Shown here in pieces: positions 23,201-34,335 of a stretch of DNA of 64,000 bases. Below the pieces are notes generated by a model, which searched no databases, was not told the DNA's origin, and was given only the letters and a program-made list of their open reading frames with translations. Both the position numbers and the translations under genes were made by a program. The stretch is from Sindora glabra (taxonomy: Eukaryota > Streptophyta > Magnoliopsida > Fabales > Fabaceae), in the NCBI GenBank assembly GCA_020226215.1, contig CM035231.1, positions 52,294,876 through 52,358,875 on the forward strand, given 5' to 3'. Position 1 is the first letter of the stretch. Every line of letters begins with the position of its first letter.

Positions 23201-25160
23201 AAAGGTAGAAAATCCATGTTGCACTGCCTATGTCAAAGATTGTCCTTGAGAGGTACAATATAAATTACATTATCTCCATAAGAAGAGATTCAGTCTATTT
23301 GAGCAATGTCCGTAGAAAGCTTGCCCATATGATTTGGTCTTTAGAATGTTACTTATGCCAATGGTATCCTTGTTAGACTGAGTGTATATCAATGTGATTC
23401 AACCTCCAAACAAAAGTTTGTTTGGCGTCTTTACATAAGAGAGGGAGGAGTTTTGATCTTTTTTTTTTTGCCTACCAGTTTTGATCATTTAAATAGGATA
23501 CTGGGAGGCGTATAATGAAAGTACCAATAAGGTATTATATTTTCTATGACCTAGTTAGAATAAGAAATTTACCGATAATAGATTTTTAGAAAAAGGACAA
23601 AATTCTTGAACCGATAATGACTTCTCAGGGCTTAGGTTGATAGATTATTTAGATCCTACATCCACTAGAGACATTGTTTTTAAACTTAAGCCGGTTCAAT
23701 CAGTTGGATTGGTTGCCAAGCATGTAGATACGTTGTAGCATAAAATCGGGTACAGTTTGGCTCTGTTTGACTTAGTCAAACTTGGTTATACCCAACTAAA
23801 TCAATTAAATCTGATTAATCCATTCCAACCTATTTAACAACATTTTTGCAAAATGATGGGAAAAAGAATCAAATTGGAGTCCATTTGGTAAGGGACACTA
23901 GTCCTACCACTTGGCTCAACATATATACCTTTTAGAAATATTATGTTAATATTAATATATGATATTAGTTGTCTTGCATAACATATATATTATATGTCAT
24001 ATCTTATCTTATAATACATTAATAAGTTATAATTGAACATAAATATCTCTTTATTGTGAACTTTTCTATTAGATTAATTCTTTATTATAACACTCAATAA
24101 AAAATTTAGTAAAACTTATAATTTGCAAATAGACACATATATATAATAATATATTATTTGGTTTGACAATCAATAATTGAACCGATTTAATTTTAGCTCT
24201 TAAACTTTGTTAGGATATTATTTGGGCCAAATTTTAAAATAATGATTAAAAATGTTCAATGTTCAAACAAGAGGACTCCAAGACCCTTAATTATCCATGT
24301 ACTATTATCATGATACTATCAAATATTATTTATTATGCCCCACCATATTTAGCTAGCATAAGTTAACAATATAAAGAATTAGAATGTTCTAGTTCTTCAA
24401 ATTTGTTGTGCTAACAATACCTAATCGAAACTTGAAATATACTCGAGGCTTAAACCTTCAAACAACTTAGTTGAGTTAGGTGTTCTCAATTTATGGGACG
24501 ATTGCTTGATGACCTCACCGGTCTAGCAAATAATACTAAAATTTTAGATAATTTAATTTAATTTTTTGGACTCAATTAAAAGTTAGACTGTGCAATCTTT
24601 ACATAAAGGTTTTGAATAGAGGTCTCAAAGATAAATATGTCAAACTTATTTTGGGGACTAAATTTATTGAAGTGAATGCCCTTTTCACATATTTATAATT
24701 AGCTTCAAATTTATGATCAAACAAGTCAACCCATAATTTTTCTTTTGAAATTAATCTATCATTAGAGGTCATTTTAAAAATAAAAAATTACACGTTCAAA
24801 TTATGATTAGTGCCTTTTTTCTTTTTTTAAAGTATGACAACAAGAAAATTTTCTTTAATCATGTTGGACAAGGCGTTGTTGGTATGGTGGAGCTGTTATG
24901 AGAGATCCATTTAAAGATTATTATTAAATCTAATCGGATTAGAAAGAAAATGACTCAATTGGCCCTTATCCACCATAAAATCTAGTCAAAGAGGATTATT
25001 TGTCAAATAAGATAACTAGTATTGGAAGAGATTTGGATTTATGACCAGAAGTTTAGACCCATGAAACCAGTTCAATTAACTTGTGTTGATTATGTATCCT
25101 TGATTTATCTAATAAATGAATGTAAATGGTTAACTTTTTGCAATTTTCACTGTTTTGAAA
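20254..25160. other. Gene-poor AT-rich spacer
   Basis: No gene is supported. ORFs such as 21232-21444 are chance frames. The stretch contains an old TIR-like terminus near 22067 (separate entry) and uncharacterised AT-rich sequence with oligo-T/A runs. Confidence 0.45.
20950..22067. mobile_element. Possible decayed hAT-like element, one end visible
   Basis: The right end reads CATGAACACCTCTA at 22054-22067, which on the minus strand is TAGAGGTGTTCATG, close to the end of the hAT-like element at 10-510. Both flanks of the block (near 20980-21060 and 21960-22030) are rich in AAGCCC/GGGCTT motifs in opposite orientation, as in such elements. No clear left terminus or target duplication was found, so the left limit is a guess. 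Confidence 0.3.
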
Positions 25161-25174
25161 ATTAAAAAAAAATT

Positions 25175-25364
25175 TACCAACGATAGTTGGTTCAAGTGGT
25201 AGGAGCTTGATCCCTTTAAGCAAGGTCTCAGATTTGAGTCTTGTGAATGGAATAAACTGTCAGTGGGAGAGCTTTACCCCCATATTGGGTCCTTTCGGCT
25301 CGAATTCGAATTAGTTGGAGGTTCAATGTAGCCTACTGGATACCGGATGGTCCATATAAAAAAA
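25175..25364 (+). mobile_element. tRNA-derived SINE with target-site duplication
   Basis: The body is about 190 bp and ends in an A-rich tail. An RNA polymerase III A-box-like TGGTTCAAGTGG lies at 25188-25199 and a decayed B-box-like GATTTGAGTCT at 25231-25241. Downstream, the text (GTCAGTGGGAGAGCTTTACC, then CTACTGGATACCGGATGG) matches my memory of a widespread plant SINE family. Flanking ATT-A9-TT occurs exactly at 25161-25174 and 25365-25378, a 14-bp target duplication typical of L1-mediated insertion. Confidence 0.9.
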
Positions 25365-25378
25365 ATTAAAAAAAAATT

Positions 25379-26414
25379 GATAGATCTTGCAAAATTAACA
25401 AGCACACAAAAATTGACTAAGAATAAAGGCATTTATTATAGTTAAAGCGGAAAAGAATTTCCCTTTGAAAACATACTTAAACTAACTAAATAAAAAATAT
25501 AGCAATTGAAATCCAGATAGCCAATTTAAAAATCAAACCATTTTTTGCTTCCAGTCTTGAACTATATCATTTTAGTTCCTATACCATACCTTGTTTGAGA
25601 AAACAAATAAATCGACTCTACTTGTCGAAATCTTAAACTTAATCAAATTTAAGTTGGAATGAAAAATAAGATTGGAAATAAATAATTATAAAAAAATGTA
25701 GCTTATGAACCTATCTGGTTCGTGTAGTGATGCATCTTCATTGGGATAGGAATCACGATCCTGCATTTTTTTTTATCATATTATTTCGACTATAAGATAT
25801 GTAAAAAATTTGGATATAAGATATTGATCACTTCAAAATATTTTAATAAATTCTATACTTAATCATTGTAAAATAAAATGAAATATTTATAACATGGGAA
25901 GCACAAAATTAATAAACATAAAATATACTGCTTCATAAATAAATAAATCCAAAGTTAAGGAAAAAATTAATATGTTTTCAAAAAAATTATATCTTAATTG
26001 TACATTTATATAAGTACGAAATATCTCCCCATGAATTAATGAAGTCTCACCATCACCATTTCGAACTTTTTGGTAAATATGACCAATTTTTTTAAACCTT
26101 AATGAAAAATTCTTCATCATGTTTTTAATTTACATTGATTTTTCATGCATTTCTTCTTCTTTTTTTTTGTCACTTACACAAATAATTGATATCTTAGGAT
26201 ACACACTTTTTAGATTCGTCTCTGCTGTGTCTGGATCTTTAATAAATTTGAGTCTGTTTCTTGTAAGGAAAATAATGATTACCGCTTGCAACCTTTTTAT
26301 ATAATATCATTGTTGTTGTCATCTATGTGAAGTTTTGTAACTTGTAAGGGGCTTTAGTGTCCATCCATAGCCTTCACTTAGTCTTTAAATCATGTGAATG
26401 GTTTGTTGAAGATT
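25379..26414. other. AT-rich spacer
   Basis: No gene or recognisable element is seen. The opposing ORFs at 25887-26120 and 26119-26304 have no recognisable content. Confidence 0.4.
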
Positions 26415-27123
26415 GCAAATACACCAGATTAAATATAATATAATTACAATATGATATGTAAGTTGTTCAGGTAGATGGGGAGAATTGTATCAAGCAAGTT
26501 TTAATCTGCTGTTGCACCAATGGGAGGTAGATCATATCATCGCAAATAAATAGGTTAGATTCATAACAAATGGCTCTAGCAAAAGATCAATTTAGGAGTA
26601 CATAAAAATCAATTTCCTTAGCTTTTCTATAAAGATAGCATGCAACAAGTACCTTTATGTTTCTATAATGCAGGCAAGCTATTATAAATAGTTTAAAATT
26701 ACATAACTTCTCTAAAGAAAAATAAATATCCTCTTAGGTAGTTTTAATTTTCATAACGATGTATAGTAAGAGAAGATATAGAAAATAACTTCTAGTTGCT
26801 TTGATAAAATAGGAGTCAAATGCTACTTTTGTCTAGGCCAAGTCATTAAACCCAATAATGGAGACAAAGGTTTCAATGATTTGTTTTACTAAAAAAGGAG
26901 TATAGAATTAAGTTTTGGGTCTTAGAAGTAAGATGAAAGAGGTCTTTTGGGATGGTTAAGCGTTAAAGGAACTGGGATGTTAGATGCGACCAATATTTAT
27001 TGTCTAAATTAATTAGTTGACCATCCCCAACTTTTCATTTTTAAGTATTTGTGATTACCTTGCTAGCTTATAGATATCCTTCCATTAGTACATAATATGA
27101 ATGTATGGCAATAATAGATCATT
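26415..27123. repeat. 0.7-kb duplication, uninterrupted copy
   Basis: The copy begins near ATTGCAAATACACCAG and continues through TGTAAGTTGTT, ATGGCTCTAGCAAAAG and CCTCTTAGGTAGTTTTAATT to TAGATATCCTTCCATTAGTA. The same order, with moderate divergence, is found in a second copy that starts at about 27138 and is split by the element at 27168-31547. No coding frame is seen. Confidence 0.85.
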
Positions 27124-27137
27124 AAATCGAACTTAGA

Positions 27138-27167
27138 TGCAAACACACTACTAGATTGAATATAATA
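27138..27167. repeat. 0.7-kb duplication, second copy, left fragment
   Basis: ATGCAAACACACTA...GATTGAATATAATA matches the start of the copy at 26415. The fragment ends at the insertion point of the large inverted-repeat element; the rest of the copy resumes at 31548. Confidence 0.65.
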
Positions 27168-27863
27168 CAAGGCAAATTACTTTAACCTTCTTTGAGGTTA
27201 AGTCTAATTATGCACAATTTTCTTTAATTTTGGAATATTGGTCTAACTTTCCTTAACTGTGTATTTGAAATTACATTCCCTTCCTTCGCTGTTAATTTTT
27301 CATTCAAACCAAAATTCTATTACCCTTTTGAGGGACCCACAACTGCATTATGGGCACAAATAGGTATGGCAAGTTAACATTTTATCTTTTAGATATTTTT
27401 TGCCCTTCAATTTCTCTCTTTTATGAATATAGTTTGTAAAAAAGGACATAATCCAAAGAATACATACAAAAAAATGCAATATAAATATAAAAAGTGCAAA
27501 AACATCAAATGGATAAAAAAATATGATAGTGAAATAAATGATAAAATTAGACTTTTTTTATTGCGTAAGAATACTTAAATGTATATAGTTTAATAATAAT
27601 AAGATGAATATGAATGAGTTAAAAGTTTTAGCTTTTAGCTCAAAAATTCACAAAACAATTGTGAAAAAAATTAAATATACAAAACTAGGAAAAATATTAC
27701 TAGAAATTCCATTAAAGATTAGATAAAATGAAATCATAATAAAATTAAAAGAAATCAATAAAAAATAGTTTAAAATTCAAGAAAGCTCAACAATCAACTT
27801 ACATCTATCTCAATAAGAATGTATTTCTTTAGTGACCTTTCTGGTAAATTTCACGCAATACTA

Positions 27864-27864
<1 letters not shown>

Positions 27865-27958
<94 letters not shown>
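27865..27958. repeat. Compound (CTAT)n(AT)n microsatellite
   Basis: A run of CTAT/ATCT repeats passes directly into a pure AT run of about 65 bp. It lies inside the large TIR element. Confidence 0.95.
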
Positions 27959-27960
<2 letters not shown>

Positions 27961-28489
27961 TGTAAAATGTTCCCAACAATAAAAATTACAATGATTTCTT
28001 CCTATATGTTATCACATCTGTTTCGCAAATTGTATGATAATAAATCACATTTTTTAATTTATAATTAAAAATAGAAAAAAGTTCAGGCAAGTATCGTTTG
28101 TTGCAATAAATTGTAATAAGGCATCACATGCCTACTTTCTTTCATTTAAATCCACCTGCAAATAATAATTTACTACAAAACTTAAAAGACAAATGACACA
28201 CTTATAATGCGTCTTGGGAAGAAAACAAGCACTAAAACAGAAATATTTATTCTTGCATATTAAAATTAGAGAATTTTTAATCTTATAAAAATTAAAATAA
28301 AAGACTAAAAATTTATAAATATTAAAATTAGAGAATTTTTAATTTTATAAAAATTAAATTAATATAAAATTTTAATTATAAATAAAATTAATAAAAATTC
28401 AACTTTTTAAAGATTAAAATAAATTTTTAGTAAGATAAAAATAAAAATAAATAAGAACTTAGAGCCAACAAGTGATACCAAAAGAAGAA

Positions 28490-30065
28490 AGTGTTACTAT
28501 TTCTTATTCAAACAGTAATATGTTATTTTATGATAATTTCATTACGAATCTTACTTGATTTGTCTGTATTTTTTTTTTATTTATGTTACTAATTCCAGAC
28601 TAGAAAAATATGTTACTGTTTCCTATTTAACTAGTAACACGTTGTTTTCTAGTAATTTCATTACAAATTATACTTAATTTGCCTATGTTTCTTTATTTCT
28701 TGATTAATGCTACTGATTCTAGACCAAACAATAACAAGTCGAATTAAAAAAAAAAAGGTGTTATTATTTCTTATTCAAATAGTAACACTTTGTTTTCTAG
28801 TAGTTTTATTGCGAACCACACTTGATTTGCCTATATTTCTTTATTTTTTTAATTCATGTTACTTATTCCAAATGATCAAACAACAATAAGTCAGACCAAA
28901 AAAATAAGATGTTATTGTTTTCTATTCAAATAGTAACATATTATTTTATGATAGCTTCATTGTGAATCTTATTTAATTTGTCTATATTTCTTTATTTTTT
29001 GATTGATATTATTGATTCTAGATTGAAAAAATATCATGTTACTATTCCTTGTTCAAATAGTAACTTATTATTTTCTGGTAGTTTTATTGTGAATCACACT
29101 TGATTTACCAATATTTCTTTATTTTTTTTATTCATGTTACTGATTCCAGACTAAATAGCAACAAGTCAGACTAAAAAAATAAGGTATTACTATTTCTTAT
29201 TCAAATAATAACATGTTATTTTATGGTAGTTTCATTGTAAATTTTATTTAATTTGCTTGTGTTTGTTTATTTTTTATTGATATTACTGATTCCAAACTGA
29301 AAAAATGATATGTTCTTATTTTTTATTCAAACAGTAACATATTATTTTTTTAGTAGTTTCATTGCAAATCACACTTAATTTTCTTATATTTCTTTATTTT
29401 TTTATTCATGTTATTGATTCTAGACTAAACAACAATAAGTCAAATTAAAAAAATAAAGTGTTATTGTTTCTTATTTTAAATAGTAATATGTTATTTTATA
29501 GTAGTTTCATTATAAATCTTACTTGATTTATCTATATTTCTTTATTTTTTTATTGATGTTACTAATTTCAGAGCAGAAAAATAACATGTTACTATTTTCT
29601 ATTCAAATAATAACACATTATTTTTTAATAGTTTCTTTGTGAATCACACTTGATTTAATTATGTTTCTTTATTTTTTGATTCATAGTACTGATTTTGCAC
29701 TAAACAACAACAAGTCAGATAAAAAAATAAGGTGTTACTATTTCTTATTCAAATAGTAACATATTATTTATGCTGGTCTCATTATGAATCATACTTGATT
29801 TGCTTGTGTTTCTTTATTTTTTGATTAATATTATTATTTTTAAACTAAATAGCAACAAGTCAGATAAAAAAAGGTGTTATTGTTCCTATTCAAACAGTAA
29901 CACATTATTTTATGGCAGTTTCATTGTGAATCTTGTTTAATTAGACTTAATTTATTCATTTATTTTATATTTTTTATTGATGTTACTCTTTGGAGATGAA
30001 AGAGTAACATGTTACTATTTGATCTGTAAATAGTAACATATTATTCTTTAATAGTTTTATTTATT
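28490..30065. repeat. Minisatellite with alternating about 148/126-bp units and a hairpin in each
   Basis: At least twelve degenerate units are seen, each with a version of GTTACTATTT-loop-AAATAGTAAC, then TTATTTTATGGTAGTTTCATT, GTGAATC(A/T)(C/T)ACTTGATTT, TTTCTTTATTTTTT and GTTACTGATTCCAGACT. Cores near 28772, 28924, 29052, 29200, 29326, 29475, 29601, 29748, 29888 and 30027 are spaced alternately about 148 and 126 bp in the middle of the array, suggesting a dimer of about 274 bp as the unit of amplification. The unit at 29734-29760 has a perfect 10-bp dyad around a 7-bp loop. Confidence 0.88.
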
Positions 30066-31547
30066 AAGAAAGTTATTATGGCACTGTTAGACACTAAAAG
30101 CATTAGGAAGCAAAATTTTAATATGGGATTTAAATGAATTTGAATTGACAAAAATGAGATCAAAGTTCGAAAAACAACAAGAAAATTAAGAAAAATTAGG
30201 AAAAGTCATTAAAAGAGCCTTTTTTCACCAACCAAAGCAGGCAAAATACCTTTAGCATTTTACAAGTGCGTAGACTTGAAAAACTACATGGAATAAAAAA
30301 AAATTGCCCAAAATAGACAATCGAACATAAAGTTATGATCATTTAAAATTTTAAACTTAATTTACGCATTCTTACAGTTAAAAAAAGGTATTTTTAGAAT
30401 ATAATAGTAATAATTCATAAAACTAACACCTATTTGAAATAAAGATCAGTACCAGCACCTTTTTGAAAAAAAGTTCAGAAAGCGATATTACGATACAATT
30501 TACCATTAAAAATATTTATAAAAAATAGGGACATCTCTTATTTCTCAGTCGTTTAAATATCTTAGAACATATGCCTAATTATAATAAGTAATTTATTTTA
30601 TGCACTATTAATGTAAAATATTTTACATAATCAATGAAAAAAATGATATGTAATTAAAAATAGTAATTGTGAATTTTTATTAATAGTAAATTAATTTCAA
30701 TAGTTTTTTATTGTCATGGCAGCATAAGGATTGTTGATAACATAAAATTGATTTATACTAATAGTAGATTAACTTTAAATCCTAATTTTATGTGGAAGAC
30801 AAATACCTATTACATACAAATTTTTCTACATCACTTTTTTTTATTTCTTTATTTCCTTTTCATCTTCCTTGTTTTGATTCTTTTTATCAAATCTTTGATC
30901 CTTTCCTTTTTCTTCATTGATTCTTTATTTCCCTCATTAATCTTTCTTTTTCATTATCCAAACCCTCTTTTACTTGTTAACCATCTTTCATACCCTTATT
31001 TTTTATTTTTTTTCTCTATTAGTCATCTTTCTATAGTTACTTATCACTATAGTTTTCCTCTTTCCTTTTACTATTAACATTTGAATGTTAAAAGAATAAA
31101 ATGAAAAATATGGTTCATATAGAATGCAATGAACTTGATAAGGATCTAATAAGGTGAAGAAAAAAAAAGGTTATCTAGTTTGGATGAAAGTTGCATTATT
31201 AAGGGTGTTTATTTCATAAAATTTTATGAAATTATTGTGAGGAAGAAATAAGATATGCAAAAAAATATGGATTTGATTGTTTGATGAAATATTTCTATTA
31301 TTATATGTTTTGGGAGTTGACTTTAAATATGCAAATGGTTAAAGATGATGAGAAATAGTGGTTTAATGGGGTTTAGAAAGTAAAATCTTGGTCTAATACA
31401 AGGGTAGCCTAGTTAGAAAGATAAAGGTAAGATAATTAATTGAATTTTTGCTCAACTAGAGTTAGGGAGGTTAGATCAATTTTTCAAAATTAGGAAAAAC
31501 CTTATAAAATTAAACTTAACCTCAAGGGAGATTAAAGTAATTTATCT

Positions 31548-32254
31548 TATAATATAATTGCAATATGATTGGTAAGTTGTTAGTGCAATGGGGTGAATTA
31601 TATCACGCAAGTTTTAATGCAATACTACACCAATGAGAGGTAAATGGTATCACTATGAATAAATAGATTGGATCCATATCAGATGGCTCTAACAAAAGAG
31701 CATTATAAGAATAGATAAACATACATTTCCTCAATTTTTCTACAAAGATAGCATTGAATAAGTACCTTTATTTTTTTATGATGCAAGTAACTTGCTATAA
31801 GCAGTTTAAAACTACATAGCTTCTATAAAAAGATAAGTACCCTCTTAGGTAGTTTTAATTTCCATGATTATGCTGTGGAAATTCATTCATTATAAAGATA
31901 TAGAAAATAACTTCCAATTGTTTTGAAAAAATAAGAGTCAGATGTTGTTTTGATCCAAGCTAATTAGCCATTAAACCTAAATAATAGAGATAGGGGCTTT
32001 GATAATTTGTTTTATTAAAGAAGGAGTATATAAGGTTAAGTTTGAAGTCTTAAAAGTAAAGTGAATAAGGTCATTCACAAGGGTTATATATTAAGGGACA
32101 AAGTTGTAAGAGGCCATCAATATTTACAATATAAATTAATTAATTAACCATCTCCAACTTTACATTTTAAGCTATTTGTGATTATGTCACTAGCTTTAGA
32201 GATATCCTTCCATTAGTAAATAATATGAGAATGTATAGGAATAAGAGGTCATTT
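31548..32254. repeat. 0.7-kb duplication, second copy, right part
   Basis: It resumes with TATAATATAATTGCAATATG and follows the copy at 26415-27123 (AAGTTGTT, ATGGCTCTAACAAAAG, CCTCTTAGGTAGTTTTAATT, GATATCCTTCCATTAGTA) to about 32254. Confidence 0.85.
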
Positions 32255-33699
32255 TACCTAAGTCCTCTTTTTAGTTCAAAGTGTGTGATAAGTTACCCAT
32301 TGATGATCATTCCATGATTAATTAAGCCAAATAGGAAGAAATCACAATTCAATGAGTACCATTCAAATAAACTCACATAAAATGGTATTTTATGCCATAA
32401 TGAAATTTGCTTGAAAGTTACTTAATAAGTTTTTTATTTCTTGCATTTAAATTTGCATTGCATTAATTGAATAGATAGGAACATATTTTCTAAAATTAAC
32501 ATTCCCTTAATTAAAGCATTTTGATAAAGAGAGATTAAATCATCTAGGATTGCTTGTAGTCTATTAATGAGAGCCATAAAGATAAATTGACATCTATTCC
32601 TTATTTCTAAAAAGCTATGCAAAAAATCTTTCAAATGATAGGATTATAGATTATATAGATTACATCACAATAAAAGCTTGCCATATATAATTTTTTTTAG
32701 AAAAAAATATAATAAAACTAATGATGCCAATAGTTAATTAATGTAAATGTAAAAATAAAGACTCAATTAATAAAAACATCATTTTTAATGATGAATTTGA
32801 AAATCTAATCAAAATTTAAATCACTTATCAAATGATGTAAAACTTGTAACTTTAATCTAATGAGATACAAAATTAATACTATTTATTAAACATGATCTTT
32901 TGTAAGGACGATCATCAGTTGGCTAATGAGAGTTAAGACTATTTTTTAACCTAACCGTTTTTAATCGAAAAGTATTTTTTTAACTAACTGAATCTAATTG
33001 TATAACTTTAACCGAATTTAACCAATAAAATCAGTTTCAATCGTCAAATTTAATTTTGATCAATTTAAAATTTAAATATTTTTTTCAAAAATGCTTAAAC
33101 AAATTAATTTAAAGGTTAAAATTAGTCTATAAACATATGTTAATACCATAATTCCATTAATATAACTATAATAAAAATCAATCAAGTATTAAATTATAAA
33201 AATAATTAATTTAATTTTAAATATGAATTTTAAATAAAAAAATTAATATAAATTTTGATTAATATCAGTTAGATTTGATTAATTATGGGTAATTACGATT
33301 AAGAATTTATACCTCCAAATTAACTGATCATCTAAAATTTATAATTTTTTCTTCCATTTTTAACTAATAATAATACATTAAATGCTCTTAATAGACTAAT
33401 TTTAAGTTTGGTTGGTTGGTTGGTTAAGAGTGGGCTGAAAATTTTTTGCCACCCTTAATCTTTTGTAAAGGCCTATTCTTGATAGCACCACATGAAGCTA
33501 TATTTTGTTAACATAATGTTAGCTTTACTTTTGGTGAAGTCACATCAATAAATTAATAAATTAAAATTTTATCATTTATTTACTCTTATTTTCCCCTTTC
33601 TTTAACTTATTAAAAATTAAAAGAGTTAAATATTAAGTTCCAAATAATCTTTTTGAATGAAATCATTACTATTATCTTTATTTTTAAATTTTACAATTT
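32255..33699. other. AT-rich spacer
   Basis: No gene is supported. 32925-33465 has the look of an old MITE-like block (AACCG/GGTTGG-rich flanks around an AT core), but no clean terminal repeat or target duplication was found. Confidence 0.4.
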
Positions 33700-34335
33700 A
33701 AATTTAAGAGGTTTCTTGGATACTTATGTTTCTTGTACTCCTTAGATACTCATAATAGAAATTTACTTTAATGCTCACATATGGCTAAAAAACTTTTTGC
33801 CACTAATCATTTTGTACATTAAAATAAGTTAAAATTTAGCCCTTCTCTTAAAGGAAAAAAATGGAATTGTATTTTGCTTTTCTTTGATCATAATGGCAAT
33901 TAAAGATAGCCAAGGAAATAAGAGTGCAAATATGCTTTGAATGGTTCCTTTTTTATAACAAACTCGATTGTAGATGATGAGTGACTTGGAAGTAGTGATG
34001 GCAAAAGGCCATTAATGACATCAATTTGTTACTATAGCAACTCTTTCTTAAATAATATAGTGGATTCGTGTGATATGTAAGGTAAAAATTGCTATCTTCT
34101 ATTTTTATCCATTACTACAAAGAATGTTTATCATATTTTGTTCTAGCCATTTTGCACACTTAACTTGTTAGTAGTGAAAAATAAGAAAAAATGTAGGATT
34201 GATTTGTTTTTCCAATTTATTTTGTAATTGGTTCAAAGATATATGAAAAGTAAACCTTAGGGTGATTAAAGATAGGAATTAAGACAAGAAGCAAACTTGA
34301 ACACTCTTAGTGCTTTGAACTTTGAAAATTCCTTT
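33700..34335. repeat. 0.64-kb dispersed direct repeat, copy 1
   Basis: It shares an ordered series of blocks with 37265-37935: GAGGTTTCTTG(G/A)ATACT, CTTAAAGGAAAAAA, TGACTTGGAAGTAGT(A)ATGG, TTTTGTTCTAG, TTAACTTGTTA, AGGATTGAT, and AAGCAAACTTG/AAACAAACCTA before CTTTGAAC. The offset is about 3.6 kb. Divergence is substantial and no coding frame is shared. Confidence 0.8.

Larger units (their letters stand above)
27168..31547. mobile_element. 4.4-kb non-autonomous TIR transposon
   Basis: Inverted ends of about 100 bp are present. On the left (27169 on) AAGGCAAATTACTTTAAC is followed by TTTGAGGTTAAGTCTAATT. On the minus strand from 31547, AAGATAAATTACTTTAAT is followed by CTTGAGGTTAAGTTTAATT, and similarity continues through TTGGTCTAAC and TTGATCTAAC. 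TATAATA flanks both sides (27161-27167, 31548-31554), and the uninterrupted duplication copy shows a single TATAATAT at the matching site, which supports an insertion. Target duplication of 7-8 bp fits a hAT- or MULE-type element, unresolved. No transposase is found; the interior is a compound microsatellite, a minisatellite and T-rich filler. Confidence 0.75.

Noticed and set aside
25175..25364. Possible tRNA gene
   Set aside because: Only decayed A- and B-box motifs are present, without a cloverleaf; the tail and target duplication show a SINE.
27832..28068. ORF rich in Tyr/Ile over the microsatellite
   Set aside because: It is a translation of the CTAT/AT repeat.
30748..31077. 109-codon Phe/Leu/Ser-rich ORF resembling a membrane protein
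   Set aside because: It lies in T-rich low-complexity DNA inside the TIR element and has no conserved feature.
26415..32254. Direct repeats first read as LTRs of a 5.8-kb retrotransposon
   Set aside because: No TG...CA ends, primer site or pol sequence are present, and inverted ends plus the split second copy explain the arrangement better.
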